7,063 nucleotides of DNA from an uncultured Bacteroidales bacterium (GTDB lineage Bacteria > Bacteroidota > Bacteroidia > Bacteroidales > UBA932): NCBI GenBank assembly GCA_945874815.1, contig CAMCIE010000073.1:1-7063 (forward strand), written 5' to 3'. The notes beneath the pieces were generated by a model that saw only the letters and a list, made by a program, of their open reading frames with translations, was not told the DNA's origin and did not search any database. The position numbers and the translations under genes were made by a program. Of the stretch, positions 1 through 5,444 are shown piece by piece. How positions within the stretch are numbered: the first letter of the stretch is position 1; each line of letters begins with the position of its first letter.

Positions 1-48
1 ACCTGACTCATAATCAGGGGGTCGCAGGATCATGCCCTGCTGGGACCA
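1..48 (+). tRNA. tRNA-Met (CAU anticodon), 3' part only
   Basis: This is the 3' part of a tRNA cut by the window edge. The anticodon arm is complete: stem CCTGA (2-6) with TCAGG (14-18), loop CTCATAA (7-13), anticodon CAT at 9-11. A 5-base variable loop (19-23) follows, then the T stem GCAGG (24-28) with CCTGC (36-40), the 3' acceptor strand TGGGACC (41-47) and discriminator A48. The tail CCA is not encoded. The anticodon stem lacks the three G:C pairs next to the loop that mark initiator tRNA, so this is elongator Met, or less likely the Ile2 tRNA whose CAU anticodon is modified by TilS. The T loop reads ATCATGC instead of the usual TTCRANT type. The D arm and 5' acceptor strand lie outside the window. 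Confidence 0.88.
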
Positions 49-86
49 CGAAAAAGCCATCGCTACCGCGGTGGCTTTTTTCGTGG
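46..86 (+). terminator. Rho-independent terminator of the tRNA, first copy
   Basis: The core stem GCCATCGC (56-63) pairs with GCGGTGGC (68-75), with one T-G wobble, around a TACC loop, and is followed by six T (76-81). Five A (51-55) precede the stem, so the helix can extend through A-T pairs. Beyond these, CCACG (46-50) pairs with CGTGG (82-86) with one T left as a bulge. The complementarity continues into the tRNA acceptor strand: 41-44 TGGG pairs with 88-91 CCCA, with one A-C mismatch at 45/87. It lies directly 3' of the tRNA and most likely ends its transcript. Confidence 0.85.
56..85 (+). repeat. 30-bp direct repeat, copy 1 (terminator core)
   Basis: Bases 56-85 are identical to 153-182 (30 of 30). 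The repeat covers the terminator stem-loop, the T run and the CGTG that follows. Identity stops sharply on both sides: copy 1 is preceded by five A, copy 2 by CCTGA. Confidence 0.9.
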
Positions 87-105
87 CCCCAGGGGCTATA
101 TTAAA

Positions 106-125
106 TTGAGGGGCGTTCCCCTCAA
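106..125. repeat. Perfect 8-bp inverted repeat between the two terminators
   Basis: TTGAGGGG (106-113) is fully complementary to CCCCTCAA (118-125) with a CGTT loop. No T run follows, so it is not an intrinsic terminator by itself. A short palindrome, GCCCC-A-GGGGC (86-96), lies just upstream. The stretch 86-152 between the two terminator copies holds no convincing gene. I cannot assign a role to these hairpins. Confidence 0.6.
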
Positions 126-152
126 ACTCCCTGTGTCGTCTACGACTCCTGA

Positions 153-182
153 GCCATCGCTACCGCGGTGGCTTTTTTCGTG
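153..182 (+). terminator. Second copy of the terminator core (direct repeat 2)
   Basis: This is an exact 30-base repeat of 56-85. It keeps the 8-bp stem (153-160 with 165-172) and the six T (173-178), so it should still work as an intrinsic terminator. It lacks the 5' A tract and outer stem of copy 1, so its hairpin is shorter. It ends 25 bases before the ybaK start, so the ybaK promoter must either lie in the short gap 183-207 or upstream with transcription passing the hairpin. No clear TAnnTTTG element is visible in the gap. Confidence 0.75.
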
Positions 183-207
183 TTATATCCACACAAATAA
201 CAGAATC

Positions 208-696
208 ATGGCAAAGAAATCAATAGAAAAAACAAATGCCGCAAGGCTCCTTGACAAGGCAGGCCTTAAATATGCCCTAATTCCCTACGAATTGGACGAG
301 AATGACCTGGCGGCAGGTCACGTGGCAGAAAGCCTTGGAGAGCCGATAGAAAGGGTTTTCAAGACACTTGTATTGCACGGAGATAAGACAGGTTACATTG
401 TATGTGTAGTGCCGGGAAATATGGAAATTGACCTGAAGGCCCTCGCAAAGGCCTCAGGCAACAAGAAAGTGGAAATGATACCGATGAAGGACCTCCTGTC
501 TGTAACAGGCTATATTCGCGGAGGATGCTCGCCGATAGGCATGAAGAAGCATTTCCCAACCTATATACACGACACGGCCTTACTGTACGAAACAATCTAT
601 ATAAGCGCCGGAGTAAGAGGTCTCCAGATACAAATATCCCCTCAGGACCTTATCCGGTTCACAGGGGCATCAACAGGCTCCTACGCTGCAGAATAA
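208..696 (+). CDS. ybaK: YbaK/EbsC family protein, probable Cys-tRNA(Pro) deacylase
   Basis: This 162-residue protein belongs to the YbaK/ProX-type trans-editing family. Known members hydrolyse Cys-tRNA(Pro) made in error by prolyl-tRNA synthetase; they act in the cytoplasm. Family marks are visible: VFKTL at residues 50-54 with the conserved catalytic lysine K52, TGYIRGGCSPIG at 100-111, and YISAGVRGLQIQISPQDL at 131-148. Length fits the family (E. coli YbaK has about 159 residues). The start at ATG 208 is chosen because the open frame can be extended upstream to a TTG at 106, but that extension would translate through the terminator hairpin at 153-178 and has no family resemblance. No Shine-Dalgarno sequence precedes the ATG, as is common in Bacteroidota. 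The gene stands alone and converges on the lipoprotein gene. The exact substrate within the YbaK/ProX/YeaK superfamily is inferred from the overall match to YbaK. Confidence 0.92.
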   Translation: MAKKSIEKTNAARLLDKAGLKYALIPYELDENDLAAGHVAESLGEPIERVFKTLVLHGDKTGYIVCVVPGNMEIDLKALAKASGNKKVEMIPMKDLLSVTGYIRGGCSPIGMKKHFPTYIHDTALLYETIYISAGVRGLQIQISPQDLIRFTGASTGSYAAE

Positions 697-710
697 GTCA
701 TATCCCCCAT

Positions 711-742
711 AAAAAAAGCCATCGGAAAACCCGATGGCTTTA
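711..742. terminator. Bidirectional terminator between convergent genes
   Basis: GCCATCGG (718-725) pairs with CCGATGGC (731-738) around AAAAC. On the minus strand the stem is followed by seven T (complement of A711-717), a strong intrinsic terminator for the lipoprotein gene. On the plus strand only TTTAT follows (739-743), giving a weaker terminator for ybaK, helped by the A tract on the 5' side. Position between two convergent stop codons (696 and 782) fits this role. Confidence 0.85.
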
Positions 743-749
743 TCATATA

Positions 750-767
750 TGCCGGGATGGCCCGGCA
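750..767. repeat. GC-rich hairpin between convergent genes
   Basis: GCCGGG (751-756) pairs with CCCGGC (761-766) around an ATGG loop, plus a flanking T750-A767 pair. It lies 3' of the lipoprotein gene, before the terminator when read on the minus strand. There is no T run on either side. It may protect the 3' end of the lipoprotein mRNA from exonucleases; that is inference. Confidence 0.6.
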
Positions 768-781
768 CTTGTGTCGTTAGA

Positions 782-2416
782 TTAGCGATACTGAGCGAAC
801 TCGATATCCTTTGCAGCTCTTGCAGCGAGTTTCTCGCATTTTGAAGCTTTCTCAAGATTTGCTTTGACAGCCTCAGCATTACCCTGACGAGCAGCAGCAA
901 CTGCACGCAGATAAGCAGAATTAGGGCAGTCGCAAGTAAGAGCGGCAGCAGGAGCGCAGTTGCCGTTGAGAAGAGCGATGAGAGCAGCATTGTAACCAGT
1001 CTTGCCAGCTACCTTGGCAGCAGCGTCTGCATATTTGCCGTTGAGAACGTCAACAACAGCAAGGTTCTCTTTTGCAGTCTCGTTTGCAGCAGCCTTGAAA
1101 TATTTAGCAGCTGCCTCGAGCTCACCGGCGCGGAGAGCGATTACACCCTGTGCGTTGTTCCAGTCAGCATCTTTCTCACATTTGTTGAGAGCAGCTTTTG
1201 CATCAGCAACTTTGTCCATGTTGAGGTAAGTTACAGCGAGGTTGTACTGACCGGCAGCGCTGTTGTATTTTTCGATAGCTTTCTTGTAGATAGCAACTTT
1301 CTGATCGTTATCCTTAACGAGAGTAGCTGAACGGAGGAGAGCGGTCTCATCAAGAACGTCGATGTTCTCGTCGATGAGTTTGAGGAGCTCCTCTGAAGTG
1401 TAGTTGGTGTACTCAACGTTAGCGATGAATCTTGCGCGACGGAGTGCAGGAAGAACCTCTTTAGCAAGGGTCTTGTAAACTGCAGACATGTTCTTGATCT
1501 CTTTCTCGCGAACTGCAGGATCGCTGTACATTGAAAGAACGCGGATGATGAGGTCTTTGTCCTCAATGTTTGAAGCAGCAACGAGCTCCTGGAAGCCTTC
1601 CCAGTCCTCACCGATGCTCTTAACGTTTACAGGAGCGTCAGCAGGGTGTTTCTTTGTAACTTTGCCGAATGCCTTCTCAGCTGATTTTGAACGGTTGCCT
1701 GAAAGTTTGTCGTTAAGGTCGATGTCACCGTCAGGTGAAGCATAAGCCACAACATCAGTGCTTACAAGGTTCTTGCGCTCGTTAGCTTTGATCTCATCGA
1801 GAGCAGCCTGGAAATCTTTGATAGACTGTGATTTGAGCTCGCTGTTCCTTACAGTTGAATTGTTGATGGTGTAAAGAATCTGACCTTCAGCAGTCTGTTT
1901 GATAATCTCCTGATAGTTGTCAGCCTTGAGGTCGAGCTTGCCTTTCTGGCAGATAAGCATGTAAGTAGTGTTGGCACCGTCAGCAACCTTCTTGGTAGGC
2001 ATGTCAACAGTCTTAGCCTTGTATGAAACAACGCCACGGAGCTCAAGGTAGCAGTTCTCCATACCCGGAGCGTAAGCGAATTTCACATTCTTGGTGATTG
2101 TTGCACCGGCAGAAGGAACTACCTGATAGTTATCCTTAACCTTCTCGCCCTGGAACATGAAAGGTTCCATTTTTGCCTCTCCGCCTTCATAAACGATGAC
2201 AGGGGTCACTTCAAGAATTGCTTTTGGATGGAAGTAATCCTCTGGATAAGTTACAGAAACTGTAGCATTGATCTCTCCGGCTACAACTTCAAGAACGGCA
2301 GGGTTGCATTTTACGGTCACGTTCTCTGCCATTTCTGCCATTTTCTCAGGTGAGCTACAAGCTACTGCAGCGAGGCCGAGAATTGCGGCAGACAAAAATT
2401 TAATGCCTTTTTTCAT
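782..2416 (-). CDS. Outer-envelope lipoprotein with OmpA-like segment and C-terminal TPR-like repeats
   Basis: This 544-residue protein has a lipoprotein signal peptide: MKKGIKFL, a hydrophobic core, then LAAVAC with the lipid-bearing cysteine at C20. It is followed by SSPEK, which only weakly resembles the acidic surface-export signal of Bacteroidetes. Residues 30-165 look like a beta-rich domain. Around 180-330 lies an OmpA-like region: VVAYASPDGDIDLNDKLSGNR (222-242) keeps the Asn and Arg pattern of OmpA peptidoglycan-binding domains, followed by SAEKAFGKV. Residues 365-535 are helical and Ala-rich with TPR-like repeats (for example QYNLAVTYLNMDKVADAKAAL, 390-410). The C-terminal part carries cysteines at 413, 487, 495, 497 and 527, including a CDC pair. 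It may tether the outer membrane to peptidoglycan and scaffold other proteins. The start is chosen for its signal peptide; the upstream region is A-rich without a Shine-Dalgarno sequence. It is monocistronic, with terminator hairpins downstream. I cannot give a gene name. Confidence 0.85.
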   Translation of the reverse strand: MKKGIKFLSAAILGLAAVACSSPEKMAEMAENVTVKCNPAVLEVVAGEINATVSVTYPEDYFHPKAILEVTPVIVYEGGEAKMEPFMFQGEKVKDNYQVVPSAGATITKNVKFAYAPGMENCYLELRGVVSYKAKTVDMPTKKVADGANTTYMLICQKGKLDLKADNYQEIIKQTAEGQILYTINNSTVRNSELKSQSIKDFQAALDEIKANERKNLVSTDVVAYASPDGDIDLNDKLSGNRSKSAEKAFGKVTKKHPADAPVNVKSIGEDWEGFQELVAASNIEDKDLIIRVLSMYSDPAVREKEIKNMSAVYKTLAKEVLPALRRARFIANVEYTNYTSEELLKLIDENIDVLDETALLRSATLVKDNDQKVAIYKKAIEKYNSAAGQYNLAVTYLNMDKVADAKAALNKCEKDADWNNAQGVIALRAGELEAAAKYFKAAANETAKENLAVVDVLNGKYADAAAKVAGKTGYNAALIALLNGNCAPAAALTCDCPNSAYLRAVAAARQGNAEAVKANLEKASKCEKLAARAAKDIEFAQYR

Positions 2417-2512
2417 TGTACTGTTTTATTTAAATGGTTTGTTTTTAGTTTTGTTTCACTGTTTTGGTTGCGTTGGTTTCGTATGATTCCATACTATACC
2501 GCATAATATGTG

Positions 2513-2520
2513 CAAATATA
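2513..2520 (-). promoter_or_regulatory. Possible Bacteroidota -7 promoter element for the lipoprotein gene
   Basis: Read on the minus strand, this is TATATTTG, a full match to TAnnTTTG. It would put the transcript start near 2507 and give a leader of about 90 bases before the ATG at 2416. No good -33 TTTG lies at the usual spacing; the nearest, at 2553-2556 on the minus strand, is 32 bases away. A 6-bp inverted repeat, AAATAT-N4-ATATTT (2514-2529), overlaps the element and could be chance in AT-rich DNA. Confidence 0.5.
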
Positions 2521-2572
2521 ATCATATTTTTAGATTTTTTCTTTCATGTATGCAAATTTCAATGCCTTTTCT

Positions 2573-2580
2573 TAACTTTG
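2573..2580 (+). promoter_or_regulatory. Possible Bacteroidota -7 promoter element for the sigma-54 activator operon
   Basis: TAACTTTG is a full match to TAnnTTTG and ends only 7 bases before the ATG at 2588. If used, the mRNA would have a leader of only a few bases. The -33 position lacks a clear TTTG. There is no Shine-Dalgarno sequence before the ATG. Confidence 0.5.
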
Positions 2581-2587
2581 TCGCACT

Positions 2588-3829
2588 ATGACGAATCAGG
2601 AATTACAGACATTAAAGAACAAGTACGACATAATAGGCAACGACCCTGCACTTAACAGGGCGCTCGAGATAGCTGTCGCCGTAGCTCCGACGGACATCAC
2701 GGTCCTTGTAACTGGAGAAAGCGGAGTCGGCAAGGAAAACATTCCCAAGATCATCCATCAGCATAGCCGCCGCAAGACAGGCAAGTATTTCGCGGTTAAC
2801 TGCGGAGCCATACCGGAAGGAACCATTGACTCAGAGCTTTTCGGACATGAGAAAGGCTCGTTCACTGGCGCCAACGAGATGCGCCGCGGTTATTTCGAAG
2901 AAGCCGACGGAGGCACGCTTTTCCTGGATGAGATAGGTGAGCTTCCACTTTCATCCCAGGCGAAACTGCTACGTGTGCTTCAGTCCGGAGAGTTCATCAG
3001 GGTAGGTTCCTCGAAAGTGCTCAAGACCGACGTGCGGGTAGTCGCGGCGACCAATGTGAATCTGATCCATGCCGTATCAAAGGGCAAGTTCCGTGAGGAT
3101 TTGTATTACAGGCTCAATGCCGTATCCATCACCATGCCATCTTTGCGTGAAAGACCAGGTGACATCAACCTGCTTTTCCGCAAATTCGTGTCGGATTTTT
3201 CCGCAAAATATGGCATCGGCAGGGTGACTCTGACAGAAGATGCCTCGATTATGCTCAGGAAATATCGCTGGCCGGGAAATATACGTCAGCTCAAGAATGT
3301 TGCAGAGACGGTAGCCGTCCTGGAATCGGCCCGTGTCCCGTCCATGGCTGAAAAATGCATGGTGGATGCAGAAGCATTGTCGCGCTACATACCGAAGGAA
3401 GACCCGAACCTGCTTCCGGTGAAATCCTCATCCTGGCAGGAAGAAAATTCCGGAGAAAGAGAAGCCATCATCCGGTCCATCATCCAGCTCAAGCAGGACG
3501 TGGATTACCTCAAGGAGGTGGTGGCCAAAGCCGGACTTTCCGGCCATACCCATTCGGCTCACGTAATATCCGCCCCTGCAATTCAGGAGAATTCCATTAC
3601 CTCCGTGAACCATGCAAACTGGAGCATGCCGGAGGAGGACGCGGAAGATCCGGAAGAGCAGGAGTTTGATGCACAGGAAAATGAAGACCTTTCAGTGGAA
3701 AGCAATTGCAACGACCTGATAGAAAAGGCTTTGCTTAAGCATGGCGGCAACCGCAAGGCAGCTGCGGCGGAGCTTGGAATCTCCGAGAGGACATTGTACA
3801 GGAAAATTAAGAAAATGCCCGAAAAATGA
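2588..3829 (+). CDS. Sigma-54-dependent transcriptional activator (AAA+ plus Fis-type HTH, no receiver domain)
   Basis: This 413-residue enhancer-binding protein uses ATP hydrolysis to open sigma-54 RNA polymerase promoters. The AAA+ domain starts almost at the N-terminus (residues 14-240): Walker A GESGVGKE (43-50), the sigma-54 contact loop as GSFTGA (90-95, usual form GAFTGA), Walker B GGTLFLDE (108-115), RVVAATN (150-156, sensor I region), FREDLYYRL (169-177 region), and sensor II WPGNIRQLKN (228-237, usual form NVREL). A possible coiled coil (288-315) and an acidic linker (345-370) follow. The Fis-type helix-turn-helix is at 375-410, with GGNRKAAAAELGISERTLYRKIKK. There is no receiver, GAF or PAS domain, so the layout is PspF-like, and control probably comes from a partner protein or from its own level. 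It is the first gene of an operon with lptE and secG, with an ATGA overlap to lptE. The target genes are not evident from the sequence. Confidence 0.93.
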   Translation: MTNQELQTLKNKYDIIGNDPALNRALEIAVAVAPTDITVLVTGESGVGKENIPKIIHQHSRRKTGKYFAVNCGAIPEGTIDSELFGHEKGSFTGANEMRRGYFEEADGGTLFLDEIGELPLSSQAKLLRVLQSGEFIRVGSSKVLKTDVRVVAATNVNLIHAVSKGKFREDLYYRLNAVSITMPSLRERPGDINLLFRKFVSDFSAKYGIGRVTLTEDASIMLRKYRWPGNIRQLKNVAETVAVLESARVPSMAEKCMVDAEALSRYIPKEDPNLLPVKSSSWQEENSGEREAIIRSIIQLKQDVDYLKEVVAKAGLSGHTHSAHVISAPAIQENSITSVNHANWSMPEEDAEDPEEQEFDAQENEDLSVESNCNDLIEKALLKHGGNRKAAAAELGISERTLYRKIKKMPEK

Positions 3830-4350
3830 AAAGAAAGATAATATCTGCAATCGCTGTGACACTGTCCCTGTGTATCACAGCCCTGATTGTGCATTCTTGT
3901 GGAATATATTCGTTTACGGGTACTTCCATCCAGTCGGACGTGAAGACTATCAGTATCAGTTATTTTGAATACAAAGCGCTGAAAGTGAATCCTACACTGG
4001 CCAACCAGATGACGGAGTCTCTCAGGGACAAGTTCATAAAACTGACAAAGCTGGAACAGGTGGACATGGACGGAGACCTGCAGATTGAGGGTGCCATCAC
4101 CGGATATGACGTGAAGGCGACAGCCGTGACAGCCAACGAGACTGCGGCCCAGAACCGCCTGACCGTGTCGGTAAAGATAAGTTTCGTGAACAAGAATCAT
4201 CCGGAGGATGACTTCGATGACAAATCTTTCTCCGCTTATGCAGACTTTGACTCTTCTCTTTCACTTGACTCTAAGGAAGCAGAGCTCTGCGATGAGATTG
4301 TGGAGAAATTATGCGAAGATATCTTCAATGCAACCGTAGCCCAATGGTAA
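3826..4350 (+). CDS. lptE: LptE family lipoprotein (LPS assembly)
   Basis: This 174-residue protein resembles the Bacteroidota LptE family, whose members partner LptD in placing lipopolysaccharide into the outer leaflet of the outer membrane. The N-terminus is a lipoprotein signal with C25 (IVHSC) followed by GIYSFTGTSI, a recognisable family motif. Further marks are KTISISYFEYKA (40-51), GDLQIEGAITGYDVKA (83-98), QNRLTVSVKISFVN (109-122) and the C-terminal DIFNATVAQW (165-174). Its ATG overlaps the stop of the sigma-54 activator (ATGA at 3826-3829), implying coupled translation. The next gene begins 4 bases after its stop. Assignment rests on recognised motifs; Bacteroidota LptE is very distant from E. 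coli LptE, so the exact role is inferred from the family. Confidence 0.85.
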   Translation: MKRKIISAIAVTLSLCITALIVHSCGIYSFTGTSIQSDVKTISISYFEYKALKVNPTLANQMTESLRDKFIKLTKLEQVDMDGDLQIEGAITGYDVKATAVTANETAAQNRLTVSVKISFVNKNHPEDDFDDKSFSAYADFDSSLSLDSKEAELCDEIVEKLCEDIFNATVAQW

Positions 4351-4354
4351 GTCT

Positions 4355-4969
4355 ATGGATAATTTCATCGACATAAAGAAACTGAATTTCGACGAACTTG
4401 TCGGAGTGGTGAACCTTTATCCGTGGTTCGGAGGGGCGAGAAAGGAGCTTTGCCGGAGGATGAGTGCCATGGGAGGAGGGGATTGCCTGGCCCAGCTGGC
4501 AGATGCCGCCATGTATGTGGGGGACAGAAGCAAATTGTACCGTATGGCAAGGAAAACGGACGGGAATAACTGGGCCGATGCCGATGTGGCTGATCTTGTG
4601 AAGTCGCTTCTTAATGAAAATACGGTGGTTTCCGAAGAGCCCGTGGAGGCTGATGCCCCTGTGATCAGAGACAGGAGGGTACATGTGGTCGGAGGTGATT
4701 TTTTTACCCAGGAAGACTATGACAGAGTCAAGAAAGCCGATGACAATGTGTTCTCAAGATATGCCGCCAAGGCCCACCGTGACAACCTGGAAACTTCCAT
4801 CAAAGATGATGATTTTGACCTATATACGGAAACTTTGGCCAGAATTTATGCGGAACAGGGTTATTATGAGCATGCAAAGCGAATTTATTCGAAACTAATT
4901 TTGGCATATCCAGAAAAAAATGCTTACTTTGCAGCCCTTATTGAAAAATTGGAAAGAATAAACAATTAA
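4355..4969 (+). CDS. Conserved Bacteroidota protein with C-terminal TPR-like motif, between lptE and secG
   Basis: This 204-residue cytoplasmic-looking protein has no signal peptide or membrane segment. It resembles a protein commonly found just before secG in Bacteroidales, whose function I do not know. Recognisable parts are an N-terminal helical segment with LYPWFGGARKELCRRM (21-36), a variable acidic middle (85-105), VVGGDFFTQEDYDRV (111-125), and a C-terminal helix-turn-helix pair like one TPR unit: TETLARIYAEQGYYEHAKRI (158-177) then LILAYPEKNAYFAALIEKLE (181-200). A partner-binding role is plausible because a single TPR-like unit often binds peptides. The start at 4355 is 4 bases after the lptE stop; the ATG at 4344 is out of frame. 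The secG start lies 4 bases beyond its stop. An operon role in envelope biogenesis is suggested only by its neighbours. Confidence 0.8.
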   Translation: MDNFIDIKKLNFDELVGVVNLYPWFGGARKELCRRMSAMGGGDCLAQLADAAMYVGDRSKLYRMARKTDGNNWADADVADLVKSLLNENTVVSEEPVEADAPVIRDRRVHVVGGDFFTQEDYDRVKKADDNVFSRYAAKAHRDNLETSIKDDDFDLYTETLARIYAEQGYYEHAKRIYSKLILAYPEKNAYFAALIEKLERINN

Positions 4970-4973
4970 TTAT

Positions 4974-5315
4974 ATGAACGTACTTTTTACAATCTTGACT
5001 GTGCTTGTTCTTCTTGCAAGCGTTCTGGTTACTTTGATTGTACTTCTCCAGAACGGCAAGGGAGGCGGACTCGCAAGCAACTTTGCAGCAGGAAACCAGA
5101 CATTCGGTGTGCGTCAGACAGCTGACATCCTTGAGAAAATCACCTGGGGTCTTGTTGTTTTCATCTTTGTCATTTCTATCGCAACTTCATTCTCAACCAA
5201 TGTAGGTTCACGCGAGATTGACTACACGGAGAAAATCGAGACTGAGACAGCTGCTCCTGAATTCCCTGCTACTATTCCATCAGCAGAGAATCCTGCAGAA
5301 ACTCCAGCAGAGTAA
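4974..5315 (+). CDS. secG: SecG, preprotein translocase subunit
   Basis: This 113-residue protein is the small SecYEG subunit that eases SecA-driven protein export across the inner membrane. It has the two-helix SecG layout: TM1 at residues 3-25 (LFTILTVLVLLASVLVTLIV region), the signature loop LLQNGKGGGLASNFA (24-38), FGVRQTADILEKITW (44-58), and TM2 at 56-74. A hydrophilic Pro/Glu/Ala-rich tail (78-113) follows, as in other Bacteroidota SecG; E. coli SecG has a tail of different sequence. The start at 4974 follows the stop of the upstream gene by 4 bases, and no Shine-Dalgarno sequence is seen. It is probably the last gene of the operon that begins at 2588. Confidence 0.95.
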   Translation: MNVLFTILTVLVLLASVLVTLIVLLQNGKGGGLASNFAAGNQTFGVRQTADILEKITWGLVVFIFVISIATSFSTNVGSREIDYTEKIETETAAPEFPATIPSAENPAETPAE

Positions 5316-5325
5316 TTGCCGCCTG

Positions 5326-5342
5326 ACTGACAAAATGTCAGT
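5326..5342. repeat. Small perfect inverted repeat after secG
   Basis: ACTGACA (5326-5332) and TGTCAGT (5336-5342) form a 7-bp stem with an AAA loop, 11 bases after the secG stop. No T run follows, so it is not a standard intrinsic terminator. It could be a 3' stabilising hairpin or a protein-binding palindrome. Confidence 0.6.
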
Positions 5343-5368
5343 GTAAAGCACATTTGGAATACAATTTG

Positions 5369-5408
5369 ACTTATAGCCGTTTGTTCTTCGGAGCAGACGG
5401 CTATAAGT
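5369..5408 (+). other. 18-bp stem-loop with UUCG tetraloop upstream of clpB
   Basis: The 5' arm 5369-5386 pairs without interruption with 5391-5408 (18 pairs, two of them G-U), closed by the very stable C(UUCG)G tetraloop (5386-5391). The outer part ACTTATAGCCGT matches ACGGCTATAAGT exactly. No T run follows on either strand, so simple intrinsic termination is unlikely. It lies between secG and clpB, 36 bases before the ribosome binding site. It may be a processing or stability element, a mark of the operon end, or a leader structure of clpB. Confidence 0.75.
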
Positions 5409-5444
5409 GTATGTGTGCTGCCGTGTGTATCCGGAGCTCACAAA

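Noticed and set aside
1..182. tRNA-adjacent direct repeat as an attachment site of an integrated element
   Set aside because: The repeat covers the terminator, not the tRNA 3' end, only 97 bases separate the copies, and no integrase or mobile gene is present.
106..207. Upstream extension of ybaK to a TTG start, adding 34 residues
   Set aside because: The extension would be translated through the terminator hairpin at 153-178, has no family similarity, and YbaK proteins are about 160 residues long, which matches the ATG at 208.
1002..1745. Open frames on the plus strand opposite the lipoprotein gene, rich in Ala and Ser
   Set aside because: Their composition mirrors the Ala-rich coding strand opposite; they have no start context and no recognisable motif.
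2551..2567. Possible sigma-54 -24/-12 promoter on the minus strand facing the lipoprotein gene (AGGCATTGAAATTTGCA)
   Set aside because: The GG and GC are separated by 11 bases rather than the required 10, and the C/A positions match only in part, so it is probably chance.
3583..4200. 205-residue open frame on the minus strand
   Set aside because: It lies antisense to the well-supported sigma-54 activator and lptE genes, spans their junction, and its translation resembles no protein family.
5369..5408. Intrinsic terminator after secG
   Set aside because: The stem is long and stable, but no T run follows on either strand, so a standard Rho-independent terminator is not supported.
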